Part shown: positions 40,392-53,600 of the stretch, piece by piece
Layout of the letters: every line of letters begins with the position of its first letter
Position numbering within the stretch: position 1 is the stretch's first letter
Origin: Saccharomyces uvarum
Lineage: Eukaryota > Ascomycota > Saccharomycetes > Saccharomycetales > Saccharomycetaceae
NCBI GenBank assembly: GCA_947243795.1
Contig: OX365939.1
Coordinates: 661,001-725,000 of the forward strand
Direction of reading: 5' to 3'
DNA length: 64,000 bases
The notes under the pieces: generated by a model
Told to the model about the DNA's origin: nothing
Seen by the model: only the letters and a program-made list of their open reading frames with translations
Databases searched by the model: none
Position numbers and translations under genes: made by a program

Positions 40392-41738
40392 ATGCTTTCG
40401 CTAAAAACATTACTGTATACACTATTGACTGCGTCATCAGTCATTGCCAATCCAGTCCCCGCAAGAGACCCTTCTTCCATCCAATTCGTTCATGAAGAAA
40501 ATAAAAAAAGATACTACGATTATGACAACGGTGCGCTCGGAGAGCCAATCCGTGGTGTCAATATCGGTGGTTGGTTAGTCCTCGAGCCTTACATCACACC
40601 ATCCCTGTTCGAAACCTTCCGTACTAATGATAACAACGATGACGGTATCCCCGTCGATGAGTACCATTACTGTCAATACTTAGGAAAGGACTTGGCTAAG
40701 AGTCGTTTACAGAGCCATTGGTCTACTTTCTACCAAGAACAAGATTTTGCTAACATCGCCTCTCAAGGTTTCAACCTCGTCAGAATTCCTATCGGGTACT
40801 GGGCGTTCGAAACTTTGGACAACGACCCTTACGTCTCTGGCTTACAAGAAGCCTACTTGGACCAAGCCATTGGCTGGGCTAGAAACAGCAGCTTGAAAGT
40901 CTGGGTTGATTTGCATGGTGCTGCTGGTTCTCAAAACGGGTTCGATAACTCCGGTTTGAGAGATTCGTATGAGTTCTTGGAAGACAGCAACTTGGCCGTC
41001 ACCACAAAGGCCTTGAACTACATCCTGGAAAAATACTCTGCAGAAGAATACTTGGACACTGTTATCGGTATCGAATTGATCAATGAACCATTGGGCCCTG
41101 TCTTGGATATGGATAAAATGAAGAATAACTATTTGGCACCTGCTTACGATTATTTGAGAAACACCATCAAAAGTGATCAAATTGTCATCATTCATGACGC
41201 ATTTCAACAATTCAATTATTGGGATGACTTTATGACTGAAACCGATGGCTACTGGGGTGTCACTATCGACCATCACCATTACCAAGTTTTCAATAGCAGC
41301 CAACTGGAAAGTTCTATGGACGAACATATTAAAGTTGCTTGTCAATGGGGAACTGGTGTGTTGGACGAAGCCCACTGGACCGTTTGCGGTGAATTCGCCG
41401 CTGCTTTGACAGATTGTACCAAATGGTTGAACAGTGTCGGATTCGGTGCTAGATACGATGGCTCTTGGGTCAATGGTGATGAAACCTCTACCTACATCGG
41501 TTCTTGTGCCAACAACGACGATATTACCTCGTGGTCCGAACAAAGAAAAGAAAACACCAGACGTTACGTAGAAGCTCAATTAGACGCCTTTGAAATGAGA
41601 GGTGGTTGGATTATCTGGTGTTACAAGACAGAAACAAGTCTGGAATGGGATGTCCAAAGACTGATGTACAACGGTTTATTCCCTCAACCATTGACTGACA
41701 GACAATATCCAAACCAGTGTAACACCACTTCTAGCTAA
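40392..41738 (+). CDS. EXG1: Major exo-1,3-beta-glucanase Exg1
   Basis: Exg1 is a secreted GH5 exo-beta-1,3-glucanase of the cell wall. The 448-aa precursor has a signal peptide (about residues 1-19) and a Kex2 site Lys-Arg at 39-40, giving a mature start at Tyr41 (YYDYDNG). The catalytic acid is in IELINEP and the nucleophile in CGEFAAAL. Cys pairs are kept. Length equals S. cerevisiae. Codon bias is high, consistent with strong expression. Confidence 0.97.
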   Translation: MLSLKTLLYTLLTASSVIANPVPARDPSSIQFVHEENKKRYYDYDNGALGEPIRGVNIGGWLVLEPYITPSLFETFRTNDNNDDGIPVDEYHYCQYLGKDLAKSRLQSHWSTFYQEQDFANIASQGFNLVRIPIGYWAFETLDNDPYVSGLQEAYLDQAIGWARNSSLKVWVDLHGAAGSQNGFDNSGLRDSYEFLEDSNLAVTTKALNYILEKYSAEEYLDTVIGIELINEPLGPVLDMDKMKNNYLAPAYDYLRNTIKSDQIVIIHDAFQQFNYWDDFMTETDGYWGVTIDHHHYQVFNSSQLESSMDEHIKVACQWGTGVLDEAHWTVCGEFAAALTDCTKWLNSVGFGARYDGSWVNGDETSTYIGSCANNDDITSWSEQRKENTRRYVEAQLDAFEMRGGWIIWCYKTETSLEWDVQRLMYNGLFPQPLTDRQYPNQCNTTSS

Positions 41739-42238
41739 GTCGCATTAGCTTACTCATCTGGTTAAATATTCATACTTTGGTTTCCGTTAACAAATCATCA
41801 GTTTTTGATACCCTCTTTTAGTTCATTATTTTCCATTATTTCCTCTCACCGGAACCTCGCTTACTACGTTTTAGAGAGTAAAAACATCATTTGTATGGTA
41901 CATTTATAGAGTACAATAAAATAATCAAATATTATGTAACATAATCATCAAATTCTATAATATCCTTACTTTTCATATCCCCATTTTTATAAATTTAGAA
42001 GAAGTCCAACGAGAAACCTAAATTTTATTTTACCATTTTTTCAAACATGCAGGCTCTTCTGATGGCATATCTTCCGTTCCGCTTCGTTTTACGGAGGGTT
42101 TCGCAGTCACCTATTCGAAAATGACCCGAAATGTCAGAAGTATAAAACCGATCTTACGATCAGACCAACCGAAATTAAGAACGACGCGATTGAAAAGGGG
42201 TAATCAAAACAAAAAAAATAGCAACTGTAGAAAGCGCA
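41739..42238. other. Intergenic EXG1 to HRI1
   Basis: This 500-nt AT-rich spacer holds the EXG1 3' end and HRI1 promoter. I find no gene or clear repeat in it. Confidence 0.6.
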
Positions 42239-42976
42239 ATGCCAGCATTACTTAAAAGACTTTTATTCCAAGTAGGTCCTCAACCTGGTGAGAGAACATT
42301 CACATTATCGTCTGTTTCCAATGATGGGCATTACATCTCCTTGAGACCTTTTGTCAAACCAAATGGTGACAGTGAATCGGCTTTTCCATTTGAATGGGCC
42401 TTTGCCGGTACTAATGAAACCGTCGAGGTTAAAAACTTGGGCAACGGTGTTGTTGCCCAAGACTTCAACTTCTGGCTGGATACGAATGTGTACTTGAATG
42501 TTCCAAACACTCATCGTGGTGAAATCAACACTACTTGGAAGGATTGGGACTCAGGTTGTGTTGAAGAAACCGGCTCTGTTTATCCATTCGGTGCGGACAA
42601 AGAAAGCGTGTCATTCAGAGAATTGTGGCAACCAGTTGACCCATCGAGGGAAGATTTAGTGATTGTCTCCCCTAACAATGAGAAATTTTCATCAAATGCC
42701 AGATCAATCGTTTTAAAGGTCAATGATGAAGCCTACGACGGTTTAGTTATTATTGTTGGTAGATGGGTTCAGGGGTTTTTGTCTAAGAAAAACAAAGGTA
42801 CCATTGACGGTTTGAATTTTATCAGACTACTGGAAAATGATTCTGGTAAATTCGAGTCCTTGTTGAGCTATGGTGAAGAAACCAAGAGAATCCCACAAAG
42901 CTACGAAAATGTAAAGAAGGGCTCCACTATCACCTCTAATGGGTTAAACTGGGAGGTTATTGAGTATCATGTTTGA
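42239..42976 (+). CDS. HRI1: Hri1 protein (interacts with Hrr25 and Sec72)
   Basis: This 245-aa protein matches S. cerevisiae Hri1 (244 aa) in position and length. Hri1 is reported to interact with casein kinase Hrr25 and translocon subunit Sec72, and its structure is a double beta-barrel. The sequence is beta-rich with no catalytic motif, signal peptide or membrane segment. The N-terminus (MPALLKRLLFQVGPQPGERTF) and C-terminus (GLNWEVIEYHV) look complete. Confidence 0.9.
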   Translation: MPALLKRLLFQVGPQPGERTFTLSSVSNDGHYISLRPFVKPNGDSESAFPFEWAFAGTNETVEVKNLGNGVVAQDFNFWLDTNVYLNVPNTHRGEINTTWKDWDSGCVEETGSVYPFGADKESVSFRELWQPVDPSREDLVIVSPNNEKFSSNARSIVLKVNDEAYDGLVIIVGRWVQGFLSKKNKGTIDGLNFIRLLENDSGKFESLLSYGEETKRIPQSYENVKKGSTITSNGLNWEVIEYHV

Positions 42977-43075
42977 TGAGATAAATTGAAAAGTGCTTGT
43001 TTTCCCCCCCGCTGTTAATATGGGTGTTTTTTCAGGACTTATAGAGTCTTTGTAAAAAGGAAAAGTTTCCAAAAC

Positions 43076-43302
43076 TGTTGATAATTAGTAGTTTAGTAAG
43101 TAGTACTAATTAAGAATAAGCAGTTATTTTTTGAAATATAAAAGAGAGGTATATCAAACACACGCTGATTGGTTAGTTGAAACCCAATGGTTCAGACATT
43201 GTTCAGAACAATAATAATAAGGTATCCGATATAACTCATCCCCTTATATATCAATTAATAAATTTTCAACTTTATCTTTAACAAATATCAGATTTGGTTA
43301 TC
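43076..43302 (-). mobile_element. Partial Ty-type solo LTR, inverted
   Basis: This stretch is the reverse complement of the 3' part of the LTR at 43320-43669. It starts TGTTGATAATTAGTAG on the plus strand. Only part of the LTR remains, so it is an older broken copy facing its neighbour. No internal Ty coding sequence is present. Confidence 0.8.
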
Positions 43303-43319
43303 CTAGTCATTGTGAAAAA

Positions 43320-43669
43320 TGTTGGAATAGGTGTCTTCAGACAGACATTAATTCATGTATGATAAAAATCTGAAACATGAATAATAGAATAACATACTAT
43401 TGCTATTTATAAACATTGTTTCATCATGATATAAAAAACCAAATCTGATAATTGGTAAAGATAAGATTAAAGATCTATTAATTGATCAGGAACTAGTATA
43501 TAAGGGGATGAGTTATACCTGATAACTCATTAATAATGTCTAAATTATATCTGAACCATTGGGTTTCAAATAATCAACCAGCGTGTGTTTTATATACCTC
43601 CCTTATATAATAAGCAGGGACGGCTTATTCTTGATTATTACTACTTACTAAACTAACAAATTATCAACA
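43320..43669 (+). mobile_element. Ty-type solo LTR (350 bp), TGTTG...CAACA ends
   Basis: The element starts TGTTGGAATAGG and ends CAACA, so the outer 5 bp are inverted repeats. Both sides carry AAAAA (43315-43319 and 43670-43674), a possible 5-bp target duplication typical of Ty integration, though low complexity. It sits about 230 bp upstream of a tRNA-Leu gene. The sequence is not the common delta LTR. A Ty4/Tsu4-like family is possible but not shown. It is a solo LTR fossil left after recombination. Confidence 0.8.
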
Positions 43670-43896
43670 AAAAAGGCGATAGATAATAATAATAATATAT
43701 TATCACTACTATGTTTATTTCAAGGACAAAATATTGTCATTATTTGTCGGAAATCACCTTTTCCAACAAAAACATTATTTAATAAAAATACTGTCATGCA
43801 CTGCAAGTTTCCTCTTTTGGCAATTCCCTTTCTTAGGGCAAGATAGCAACATAACAGCATCATCACCAGTTATTTCCTAAACATCCATCAAACAAT

Positions 43897-43998
43897 GGGA
43901 GTTTGGCCGAGTGGTTTAAGGCGTCAGATTTAGGTGGATTATTACCTCTAAATTCTCTGATATCTTCGGATGCAAGGGTTCGAATCCCTTAGCTCTCA
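43897..43998 (+). tRNA. tRNA-Leu (anticodon UAG), with intron
   Basis: This is a class II tRNA of 102 nt including a 20-nt intron at 43935-43954, one base 3' of the anticodon TAG (43931-43933), as is standard. The intron contains CCTCTA, which can pair with the anticodon. GGGAGTT pairs with the AGCTCTC acceptor end, and the T loop is GTTCGAATC. A T run (TTATTTTTTAATTTTTTT) after it is the RNA polymerase III terminator. Confidence 0.96.
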
Positions 43999-44061
43999 TT
44001 ATTTTTTAATTTTTTTCTTCACGTTTTTTTCATGTCACCTGACCGCGGAACGAGTAAATGG

Positions 44062-44067
44062 CACGTG
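44062..44067. promoter_or_regulatory. Cbf1 E-box of MET17
   Basis: CACGTG lies about 295 bp upstream of the MET17 ATG. With Met4 and Met28 it forms the classic sulfur-starvation activation site. Confidence 0.8.
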
Positions 44068-44085
44068 AGGCGGTCAGGGTTGCAG

Positions 44086-44093
44086 AACTGTGG
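44086..44093 (+). promoter_or_regulatory. Met31/Met32 site of MET17
   Basis: AACTGTGG, the Met31/32 core, sits 18 bp after the E-box. A second partial copy (AAAACTGTGT) is near 44137. Together they recruit Met4 in S. cerevisiae. Confidence 0.75.
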
Positions 44094-44358
44094 TGGTGAG
44101 CTATGACTAAAAGTTAGTCCAATCGTCATCATCACGAAAAACTGTGTAACGTAGTAAGCGGAACAGTGTATTGGTGACACCCTATCCAATTGGGCACGTT
44201 CAATAGAAAAATAAGATATATAAGGTTGAAGAGAAGTAACTAATAAGCAGGAACTTTTTCTTTTTCCCTCTCTCTCTTGTTTATTTATATTTTTAGTTTT
44301 CGACTATATACAGATCCTCAGATAGATAGATACAATTCTACTAACCCCACACCCATAA

Positions 44359-45696
<1,338 letters not shown>

Positions 45697-46104
45697 TTGT
45701 GCGCAATAAGTTGTAAAATTATGTATAAAGCTACTTCTCTTCCATAAATATTATGCTTTTATAAAACGAACGTTATTGAAATGAATATCCTTTTTTCTTA
45801 TTGGGGTGGTAGTGGCTCGAATGCTTCGCATACGACTTGACACTTCAAAAAGTGGTTTTTAGTTCAAGCAGTTTGCTTATTGAAAGTATCAATTCCTGCC
45901 CAATAAATCTGGAACGATCGGCGGCCGTCGGCCGAGGTTGATTAAGCGTGCCCTTTTACACTTCATGCTACCGAACTAAATGTACGGGACATATTTCGGA
46001 ACACTACATATTTAATTGCCATGGCGGCACTTTTCCCTACATTCAAAATTTTGCATGTGGCCTATTTTTTGTTCCCCATTAATACTATATACACACGGAG
46101 TATA
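45697..46104. other. MET17 3' intergenic
   Basis: This holds the MET17 3' UTR and a CG-rich patch (about 45914-45940, GGCGGCCGTCGGCCG) of unknown meaning. No gene is seen. LTR debris begins after it. Confidence 0.55.
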
Positions 46105-46468
46105 GACCTGTAAGTTTTGGTGATAAATTTCGGGATCCCATTTTTGTTAGATGTAATAATATTATGTATAATTATACGAGAAGATCTCCTCGTGGATTTA
46201 AGAATCCACCAAAAAAAGAAAATTAGAAATTTTGCATACAATTGTAAACAATCTTGTCCTTTATATGTTATCGTTCATTGATCCTATTACATTATCAATC
46301 CTTGCACTTCAGCTTCCATTAATTTCGATGACAGTTTGAATATTTTTTTACTGGTTTTGTAGATTATGTCTCTCAACACCGTATATGATAGTATCCTAGC
46401 GACATGAATAAAAATCTTACTCAGATGCACTAATAATAGAAGGACGGTAGTTAATTTTTGTTCGAAGG
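46105..46468 (-). mobile_element. Old, diverged delta (Ty1/Ty2) solo LTR
   Basis: On the minus strand this segment aligns throughout with the delta LTR at 46859-47189, sharing the TTCATTGATCCTA, CAGCTTCCA and ACACCGTATATGATA blocks. Its ends are indistinct and divergence is high, so it is an old broken fossil. Boundaries are approximate. Confidence 0.75.
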
Positions 46469-46484
46469 CTTATAACTGTTTTTC

Positions 46485-46835
46485 TGTTGGAATAAGTGTC
46501 TTTAGACACACATTAATTCATGTATGATAGAAATCTGAAACAAGAATAATAGAATAACATACTATTGCTATTTATAAACATTGTTTCATCATGATATAAA
46601 AAACCAAATCTGATAATTGGTAAAGATAAGATTAAAGATCTATTAATTGATTTGGAACTAGTATATAAGGGGATGAGTTATACCTGATACCTTATTATTA
46701 TTGTTCTGAACAATGTCTGAACCATTGGGTTTCAACTAACCAATTAGCGTGTGTTTTATGTACCTCTCTTATATAATAAGAAATAACTATTTATTCCTAA
46801 TTATTACTACTTACTAAACTACTAATTATCAACAT
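46485..46835 (+). mobile_element. Ty-type solo LTR (351 bp), same family as 43320-43669
   Basis: It begins TGTTGGAATAAG and ends CAACA. Over roughly the first 210 bp it differs from the 43320 copy at about seven positions by my count, but the last third is more diverged. The flanking 5-mers (TTTTC and TTAAC) are not a target duplication, suggesting a recombined or older solo LTR. It lies between two delta elements. Confidence 0.8.
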
Positions 46836-46858
46836 TAACACGGACGATAGTTGATTCT

Positions 46859-47189
46859 GAGATGAGTGTGGATTTTGATGTAATTGTTGGGATTCCATTT
46901 TTTATAAGGCAATAATATTAGGTATGTAGATATACTAGAAGTTCTCCTCGGGGATTTAGGAATCCATAAAAGGGAATCTGCAATTCTACACAATTCTATA
47001 GATATTATTATCATCGTTTTATATGTTATCATTCATTGATCCTACTACATTATTAATCCTTGCGTTTCAGCTTCCACTAATTTCGATGACTATTTCTCAT
47101 CATTTGCGTCATCTTCTAACACCGTATATGATAATATACTAGTAACGTAAATACTAGTTAGTAGATGATAGTTGATTTATATTACAACA
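46859..47189 (-). mobile_element. Delta (Ty1/Ty2) solo LTR
   Basis: This is a 331-bp delta on the minus strand, reading TGTTGTAATATAAATC at its 5' end and ending in CATCTCA on that strand. It has the typical delta blocks, including TATATTATCATATACGGTG and GTGGAAGCTGAAACGC. It looks near full length. It lies about 113 bp upstream of tRNA-Ile, a normal Ty1 target zone. No Ty internal region is present. Confidence 0.88.
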
Positions 47190-47301
47190 ATTACAACAGA
47201 TTCTTGTCCGACAAAGCTGACCTAGTAATAAGTATGGAAAGAACATCATTTGGCTTGGACGCTTGAACTATCTTGATCTTCCAAATTTTCATAACAAGTT
47301 C

Positions 47302-47375
47302 GGTCTCTTGGCCCAGTTGGTTAAGGCACCGTGCTAATAACGCGGGGATCAGCGGTTCGATCCCGCTAGAGACCA
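47302..47375 (+). tRNA. tRNA-Ile (anticodon AAU)
   Basis: This 74-nt tRNA has acceptor arms GGTCTCT and AGAGACC, anticodon loop TGCTAATAACG with AAT, and T loop GTTCGATCC. It has no intron and is followed by TTTTTT, an RNA polymerase III terminator. Confidence 0.97.
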
Positions 47376-47690
47376 TTTTTTGCTCGTCTGTGTTTTTTTT
47401 CTCTCACTTCCTTGCCGTTTTCCAAGATCCTATACTACACTTACAAAAATTTAAATGGTAAAAGTTTTGCTTTTTTCATGTATGTACAATAAGCATACTT
47501 AAATAAATAAATAAACAATAAAACAATCAATAAATAAATAATATACGATCATAAATTAAGAGAAATACTTCATAGTGTTGACATCTTCAGCCGAAAGTCA
47601 TTAAATTTTAGGCAATAAAAAATAAACAAGGTACGGTGTACAGAAGACAAAATAAATAATAATTTTTCAGATATTAAAGCAATGCTTTAA
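47376..47690. other. Intergenic tRNA-Ile to ACO1 3' end
   Basis: This is AT-rich spacer with AAATA repeats near 47500-47540 and probable ACO1 3'-end signals. No further gene is seen. Confidence 0.6.
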
Positions 47691-50027
47691 TTAATTTTTC
47701 TTATCAGCCTTAATCTTGTTCAAAGCGGAACCATACTTGAACCATTCGATTTGTTCGTCGTTGAAGGTGTGGGTCAATTCAGAGTCCCATGGTTTTCCAT
47801 TCTTTGGATGGACCCTCAAGGTTAAAGATTTACCTGGAGCCAAGTGAGTTAAACCTAAAACATCAACTCTGTCATCAGGATTGATCTTGTCATAGTCAGC
47901 TGGGTTCTTGAAGTTTAATGGTAATAGACCTTGTTTCTTCAAGTTAGTTTCATGAATACGGGCAAAGGATTTTGTGATGATAGCAAAACCACCCAAGAAT
48001 CTTGGTTCCAAGGCAGCATGTTCACGGGAAGAACCTTCACCAAGATTTTCATCACCGATAACAACCCATTTGATACCTTGATCTCTGTAGTCTCTAGCGG
48101 TTTCTGGAACACCTTTGTATTCACCAGTGTATACGTTTCTGACGCAATTAGCCTTGTGGTTTTCAGCATTGATAGCCCCGATCATATAGTTGTTAGAAAT
48201 GTTTTCTAAATGACCTCTGTATTTCAACCATGGACCAGCCATAGAGATATGATCGGTGGTGGTCTTACCCTCGGCCTTAATCAAGATTGGCATGTTCTTA
48301 GCGTCCTTACCGTCCCAAGGCTTGAATGGTGTCAACAACTGTAAACGATCTGAAGTTGGGGAAACTTTTACTTCGACAGTACTACGGTCGGCGGGTGGAG
48401 CTTGGTAGGTGTTCACACCGGCATCATAACCCCTTTGTGGTAAACCATCACCATGTGGTGGCTTCAACATAAATTCATTGCCGTCCTTGTCCTTTAACTT
48501 GTCAGTTAGCGGATTGAATCTCAAATCACCAGCAATAGCGAATGCAGTGACTAATTCTGGAGATGCAACAAAAGCATGGGTTTGTGGGTTACCATCGTTT
48601 CTAGAAGTGAAATTTCTGTTATAAGAGGAAACGATAGTATTCTTGTCTCCCTTCTTGATATCTCTACGGTCCCATTGGCCGATACATGGACCACAAGCGT
48701 TGGCCAGGACAATACCACCAAACTCCTTGAAAGTTTCTAATTGACCATCACGTTCGATAGTAGCTCTAATTTGCTCTGAACCTGGAGTAACAGTGAAAAT
48801 AGTCTTAGATTTCAAACCATGAGCAGCGGCGTCTTTGACGATGGATGCTGAACGGGACATATCTTCATAAGAAGAGTTGGTACAGGAACCAATCAGGCCA
48901 ACTCTAACATCCAATGGCCAATCGTTAGCAACAGCAACGTCTTTCATTTTAGAGACTGGAGTAGCCAAATCTGGAGTAAATGGACCATTAATGTATGGCT
49001 CCAAAGTATTCAAGTCAATTTCAACAACCTCGTCATACTCAGCACCTTGGTCAGCAGATAGTAGATCATTTTGGTATAATGTAGCAAAGTCAGCAATCTT
49101 ACCACGATTGGTAGCTTTCAAATAGTCGATCATAGATTTGTTGAATGGGAAAACAGAAGTGGTAGCACCAATTTCGGCACCCATATTACAAATGGTACCC
49201 ATACCAGTAGCAGAGAAAGTGTCAACACCATCACCGAAATACTCGACAATTTTACCAGTACCACCTTTAACGGTAGTAATACCAGCCAATTTCAAAATAA
49301 TATCCTTTGGAGAAGTCCAACCGTTCATCTTACCTGTTAATTTAACACCTAAGATCTTTGGAGCTTTCAATTCCCATGGACGACCAGCCATGACATCAAC
49401 AGCGTCAGCACCACCGACACCGATAGCCAATTGACCTAAACCACCAGCATTAGGTGTGTGTGAGTCAGTACCAATAATCAAAGCACCTGGGAAAGCGTAG
49501 TTTTCCAAGACAATTTGATGAATAATACCAGAACCTGGCTTCCAGAAACCCATATTGTATTTAGCGGTGGCAGAGGCCAAAAAGTCGTAGACTTCCTTAT
49601 TCAAATCTACGGCTCTCTTCAAATCTTTTTCACCACCAACTTGAGCTTGAATTAAATGGTCACAATGAACAGTGACGGGCTTAGCAACCTGTGGTAAACC
49701 AGCAGACATAAATTGCAAGATGGCCATTTGAGCTGTAGCATCTTGACAAGCAACACGATCCGGTCTCAATTTTAGATATGAAACACCTCTCTGAATATCT
49801 TGGCCATGAGGATCATCCAAATGACCGTATAAGATCTTTTCAGCATAGGTGAATGGTCTATTTAATCTTTTTCTTACAATGTCTAGTGTTTCCACGTTCT
49901 GCTTGTAGTTGATGAAAGAATGATCTTCCAGTAGATTTTGGTTGACTTTTGACTCTCTCGTCAAATTCGAGACTGTCGCAAGACCACGAGTGATGGGTCT
50001 CCTGATGGCAGCACGTGCAGACAGCAT
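47691..50027 (-). CDS. ACO1: Mitochondrial aconitase Aco1
   Basis: Aco1 isomerises citrate to isocitrate in the TCA cycle and also helps maintain mitochondrial DNA. The 778-aa precursor starts with a mitochondrial presequence ([20 protein letters not shown]). The three cysteines that hold the [4Fe-4S] cluster are in GSCTNSS and CGPCIGQ, expected near 382, 445 and 448. The swivel domain has the [14 protein letters not shown] signature. Length equals S. cerevisiae. It has strong codon bias. Confidence 0.98.
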   Translation of the reverse strand: MLSARAAIRRPITRGLATVSNLTRESKVNQNLLEDHSFINYKQNVETLDIVRKRLNRPFTYAEKILYGHLDDPHGQDIQRGVSYLKLRPDRVACQDATAQMAILQFMSAGLPQVAKPVTVHCDHLIQAQVGGEKDLKRAVDLNKEVYDFLASATAKYNMGFWKPGSGIIHQIVLENYAFPGALIIGTDSHTPNAGGLGQLAIGVGGADAVDVMAGRPWELKAPKILGVKLTGKMNGWTSPKDIILKLAGITTVKGGTGKIVEYFGDGVDTFSATGMGTICNMGAEIGATTSVFPFNKSMIDYLKATNRGKIADFATLYQNDLLSADQGAEYDEVVEIDLNTLEPYINGPFTPDLATPVSKMKDVAVANDWPLDVRVGLIGSCTNSSYEDMSRSASIVKDAAAHGLKSKTIFTVTPGSEQIRATIERDGQLETFKEFGGIVLANACGPCIGQWDRRDIKKGDKNTIVSSYNRNFTSRNDGNPQTHAFVASPELVTAFAIAGDLRFNPLTDKLKDKDGNEFMLKPPHGDGLPQRGYDAGVNTYQAPPADRSTVEVKVSPTSDRLQLLTPFKPWDGKDAKNMPILIKAEGKTTTDHISMAGPWLKYRGHLENISNNYMIGAINAENHKANCVRNVYTGEYKGVPETARDYRDQGIKWVVIGDENLGEGSSREHAALEPRFLGGFAIITKSFARIHETNLKKQGLLPLNFKNPADYDKINPDDRVDVLGLTHLAPGKSLTLRVHPKNGKPWDSELTHTFNDEQIEWFKYGSALNKIKADKKN

Positions 50028-50603
50028 TGTTTATCTGTAGTAGCAATAGTAGTGATTATTACTTTCGTTCCACTGAAACAAGAATTAAGAAAGGGTTGAA
50101 CGAAACAAGGAATAAGGTAACTGTACGGGATTCTCTTCCTGAGTGACATCTTAAACCGGAAGATTATATATATAACAAAAGATTTTGTTTGTCCTCCCTT
50201 TTTGTGCTTGCCTGTCCGAAAACCGGCAGCGATTGGAGGTTAATGATTAAGTCGCCTACGGAGAACAACTGAAGGGTTCAAATTTTCCTCGTATGCACTA
50301 ATTTCTCTATTCATTGGTCAGGACCTTTGCCGAGTTCGGCGCCGTGAAACTCGAAAAACAATGGATGTTACCCGGCATCGTGCGGCCGCCCTTTTGCGCT
50401 TCCCGGTCATCTGTTAGGTAATCTGGCACAGTGCCCAAGCGGCTTGGCACAAACCGGAAATCAGGCACCTAGGTGTGACCGGTGTCATCCATGAAGGTAG
50501 ATAAGACAATGGAATACATACATAAAAAAAACAAACGAGAGATTCTTAGGTGTAATTCGCGTACAAATATAGATACAGGTATATAACGTATGTATGAAAT
50601 GTA
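50028..50603 (-). promoter_or_regulatory. ACO1 promoter and STT4 3' region
   Basis: This 576-nt region is rich in candidate sites for ACO1. Two CCAAT boxes in the ACO1 direction lie at 50232-50236 and 50313-50317 (Hap2/3/4/5 targets), a Reb1-type TTACCCG at 50368-50374, and an R-box GTGACC (GGTCAC on minus) at 50475-50480 for Rtg1-Rtg3. Control of ACO1 by Hap and Rtg is reported in S. cerevisiae. The sites here are inferred. Confidence 0.55.
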
Positions 50604-53600
50604 TCAATACGGAATGCCGTTTGTGAGCCTCTGGAACTCGTCGTAACCCTTGGTGAAGATGCTCTCATAACTTTTGCGAATTAGTGCCTTCATGAATAGC
50701 GCCGCTTCGTGGTCGGTTTTTTGAGGCTGAAACCTTGCTCTTAGATTTTTGATTGTCTTGTTGCCCTTGAAGCATGGAAGACCGCTTCCTAGCATGGGGT
50801 TAACGCACTCGATAATGGCTTCCACGTGTGGGCGTGCCGCCAGATATGCTTTGATACAGAGCTCTTCGAAGTCCAAGTAGGCTGGTGTTTGGGGCGAGCC
50901 GCCCATGACTTTGACCATCTCCTTGGTCAGTTTGAATGGGACCGCCTCGAACTTGATGCCACCCGGGACAATATCGAAGATAAACCCAAAATCAATGTGT
51001 AGACAGTGACCTTGGTCATCATACATAATGTTACCGTTGTGCCTGTCCTTGAATTGCAACAGGTACGAAATTACGCTGTATCCCGCTAATGATTTGACAA
51101 AGTTGTTGCGTGCATTTTGAAATTCGATTGTGGATTCGTTACCGAACTTGCTTGTGAAATATTCGTATAATCCATTAACGGCTTCACGTCCTAACATATC
51201 TCGGGACACTGAATTGGGTAGCACGTCGATTACACCACAACCTGGCGCTGTCGCGGTGACTCTATAAGGGAAAACATAGACATCCAAGCCAATGCTGGAC
51301 CATATGGTTCTAAACAAAGAAATTAATTGTAACGCCAACACATCCTGTCTACAGTCATCACCAACTTTGAAAATAGCCGCTTGCCATTTTTCAATTTCCA
51401 TGCTTTTCTTGGTCAAAGGATCTTGCACTTCTTTCCTGATTTTGAAGGTTGCCATGAAAGGTGCCTTTGCGTGTGATTGAAGTGGCTTACCACTTTTCCG
51501 ATCAATGTCAATAACAACACCGTCGGGGTTGGAGGGCAGATAAACATCAGGTTTTACTTCAATGGTACTCATCTCCTCATCGATCTTATGCTTCTTTTCA
51601 GCTTTGCTTTTCTTTAAGTAAGGTTTCAACTTACCAGATATACCAGTAACTTCATCAAAAAATTCAAATTCACGTTCGTAAAAGTCGCGATGGGATTGGC
51701 TGAAGGTAGAAACCATACGCTCCCGAATGCGATCTAGAGTCGGTTTGATTTCATCTTCCTGTATACCCTCGTCACCTTTATAACAGTTGGCTAGCATGTT
51801 CCATATGATTTGATGCGAGAACAACACACTTATCTTCGCAGTATCTAAAATCAATTTTTCTACGTATCCAGTTTTGTCATACCTTAGGCACTGGACAATC
51901 TGGGGAACGTAGAAAAATACCAAGTTCACGTCTTGCGACTCCAAGGAATAAATGCTGAATTGTAAGATAAACGAGTTACCTTGCCACTCAGGAAGGAAAA
52001 GATTGATGGATTTCAATGGACTGACTGGCATCCAATACAAAGCTGTGTGCAAGTCTTTCTTACCGTTCGAATTGCTTCCTTTTATAAATAGGTCAAGAGC
52101 ACTTGGGGATCCCACACACATTAAGGGGTGCTTTGCGACTAAGCTTATTAGCAAGTCTTCCGCCTTCTTGCTGTAGCATCTCTGTAAAAGATTTATTGCT
52201 AGAATTGGATCGTTTGCAAACGTGGATTCAACGATATCGCTCGAGAGCTCGTTACTGTCAGCCCCTTCGATCTTTTCCATTGGAGTTAACCATGTCTGAA
52301 TTTGTTGGATTTCACTTGCCAAGAAGTAGTTTAAAATCTTGTAATCCTTTCCACAATGACGTGTCATTAATGAGCTTAACTTGTTGAGCTGAACAAAAAG
52401 ATCTCTAGTAATAGATAAGTCAGCTTTGATTTTGAGTTCATTAGAGCCAAATGGCCAGGCGACGGGCCTTTTGAACCAACTCAAGGCACCGTTCGTGATC
52501 TCTTGGGATAAGCGACCAATATATTTAGATCCTTGTTTGTAGCTCGCGTTCAGCACAAGCGCTGCAAAGAGTAACAATTCATGGCGGATCATTCTGGCAA
52601 ACGGATGGAGTGAAGCCTTATACAAGTTCTTGATACCATATAGCACACACTTTGTGAATATTTTCAATAAAAAGTCACTTTGAAATAACGTTCCTTCGAA
52701 ATGGGAAGCAAAGAATTTAATAACGTGGAGATGTGGTTGCATAGCTTGAGATGCATTTTTTGCGTCTCTGTTAATACCAGCCTTGTCATAAGGAGAATAT
52801 TCCATTTTTTGATATTCTTCTCCCTTTATGTCATGATCACGAGAATAGAGGCCAATATTGTCATCAATGGAGCGCATCCAACAATAGCATACATCGACTA
52901 AAAGGAGATGTGCAACTTCTGGCTTCTCGGTTACGATTGTTAGCCAGACATTGGTAGCAATCTTTAGAGAGGCAGAAGTAAAGACTTCAAAGGGGATGTG
53001 CACGATATCGTATACCAACGATGCAGGTGAGCCATTACCGAGAATTAACAAAGCAGTAGACATATCAAGGAAATCAGTGACGTCTTTAGTAACAACTTTG
53101 TTTCCTAGGCTTAGATTTTTTCTTATGTTTTGTTTAGAAATAGTGATTTGCCTCATGATATCCTCTGGTGATGAAGTTATAGCAGTATCAAAAAGATACT
53201 TTGATCTCCAAGAATGCAAGGAGATAAACCCGGATATTGTATTTGGTTTCTCCGGACCATAGTAGGTTAGCCTTGATAATTCCTTATCCGCAGGTAAAAT
53301 TAAACCGGCCATGTCCATCGCAAACGAGACACCAAATTCAACAGAATTCAATCTGCTGTATTCGCCCAAATCAGATATGTATGATTGTAGCAAAATTTTG
53401 GTGTCCTGGTTGCTTCTATTCAATACTATTCTTACCCATTCTTTAGCAGACTTATGCAATCTCGATAACGTTGCAGTACGCCATGACGATGAACTCGGAA
53501 CTAAAATTTTGGTTCGAGAATGTTTTAGCTTAAACTCATAACGTGGCTCGAATTTATTGGACTCCGAATCCAAGATACTATCAAATAAGGCCGTTAACAT

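Noticed and set aside
44283-44293. ATTTATATTTT, an exact match to the 11-bp origin consensus
   Set aside because: Such matches are frequent in AT-rich DNA and it lies in the MET17 leader. No other origin evidence.
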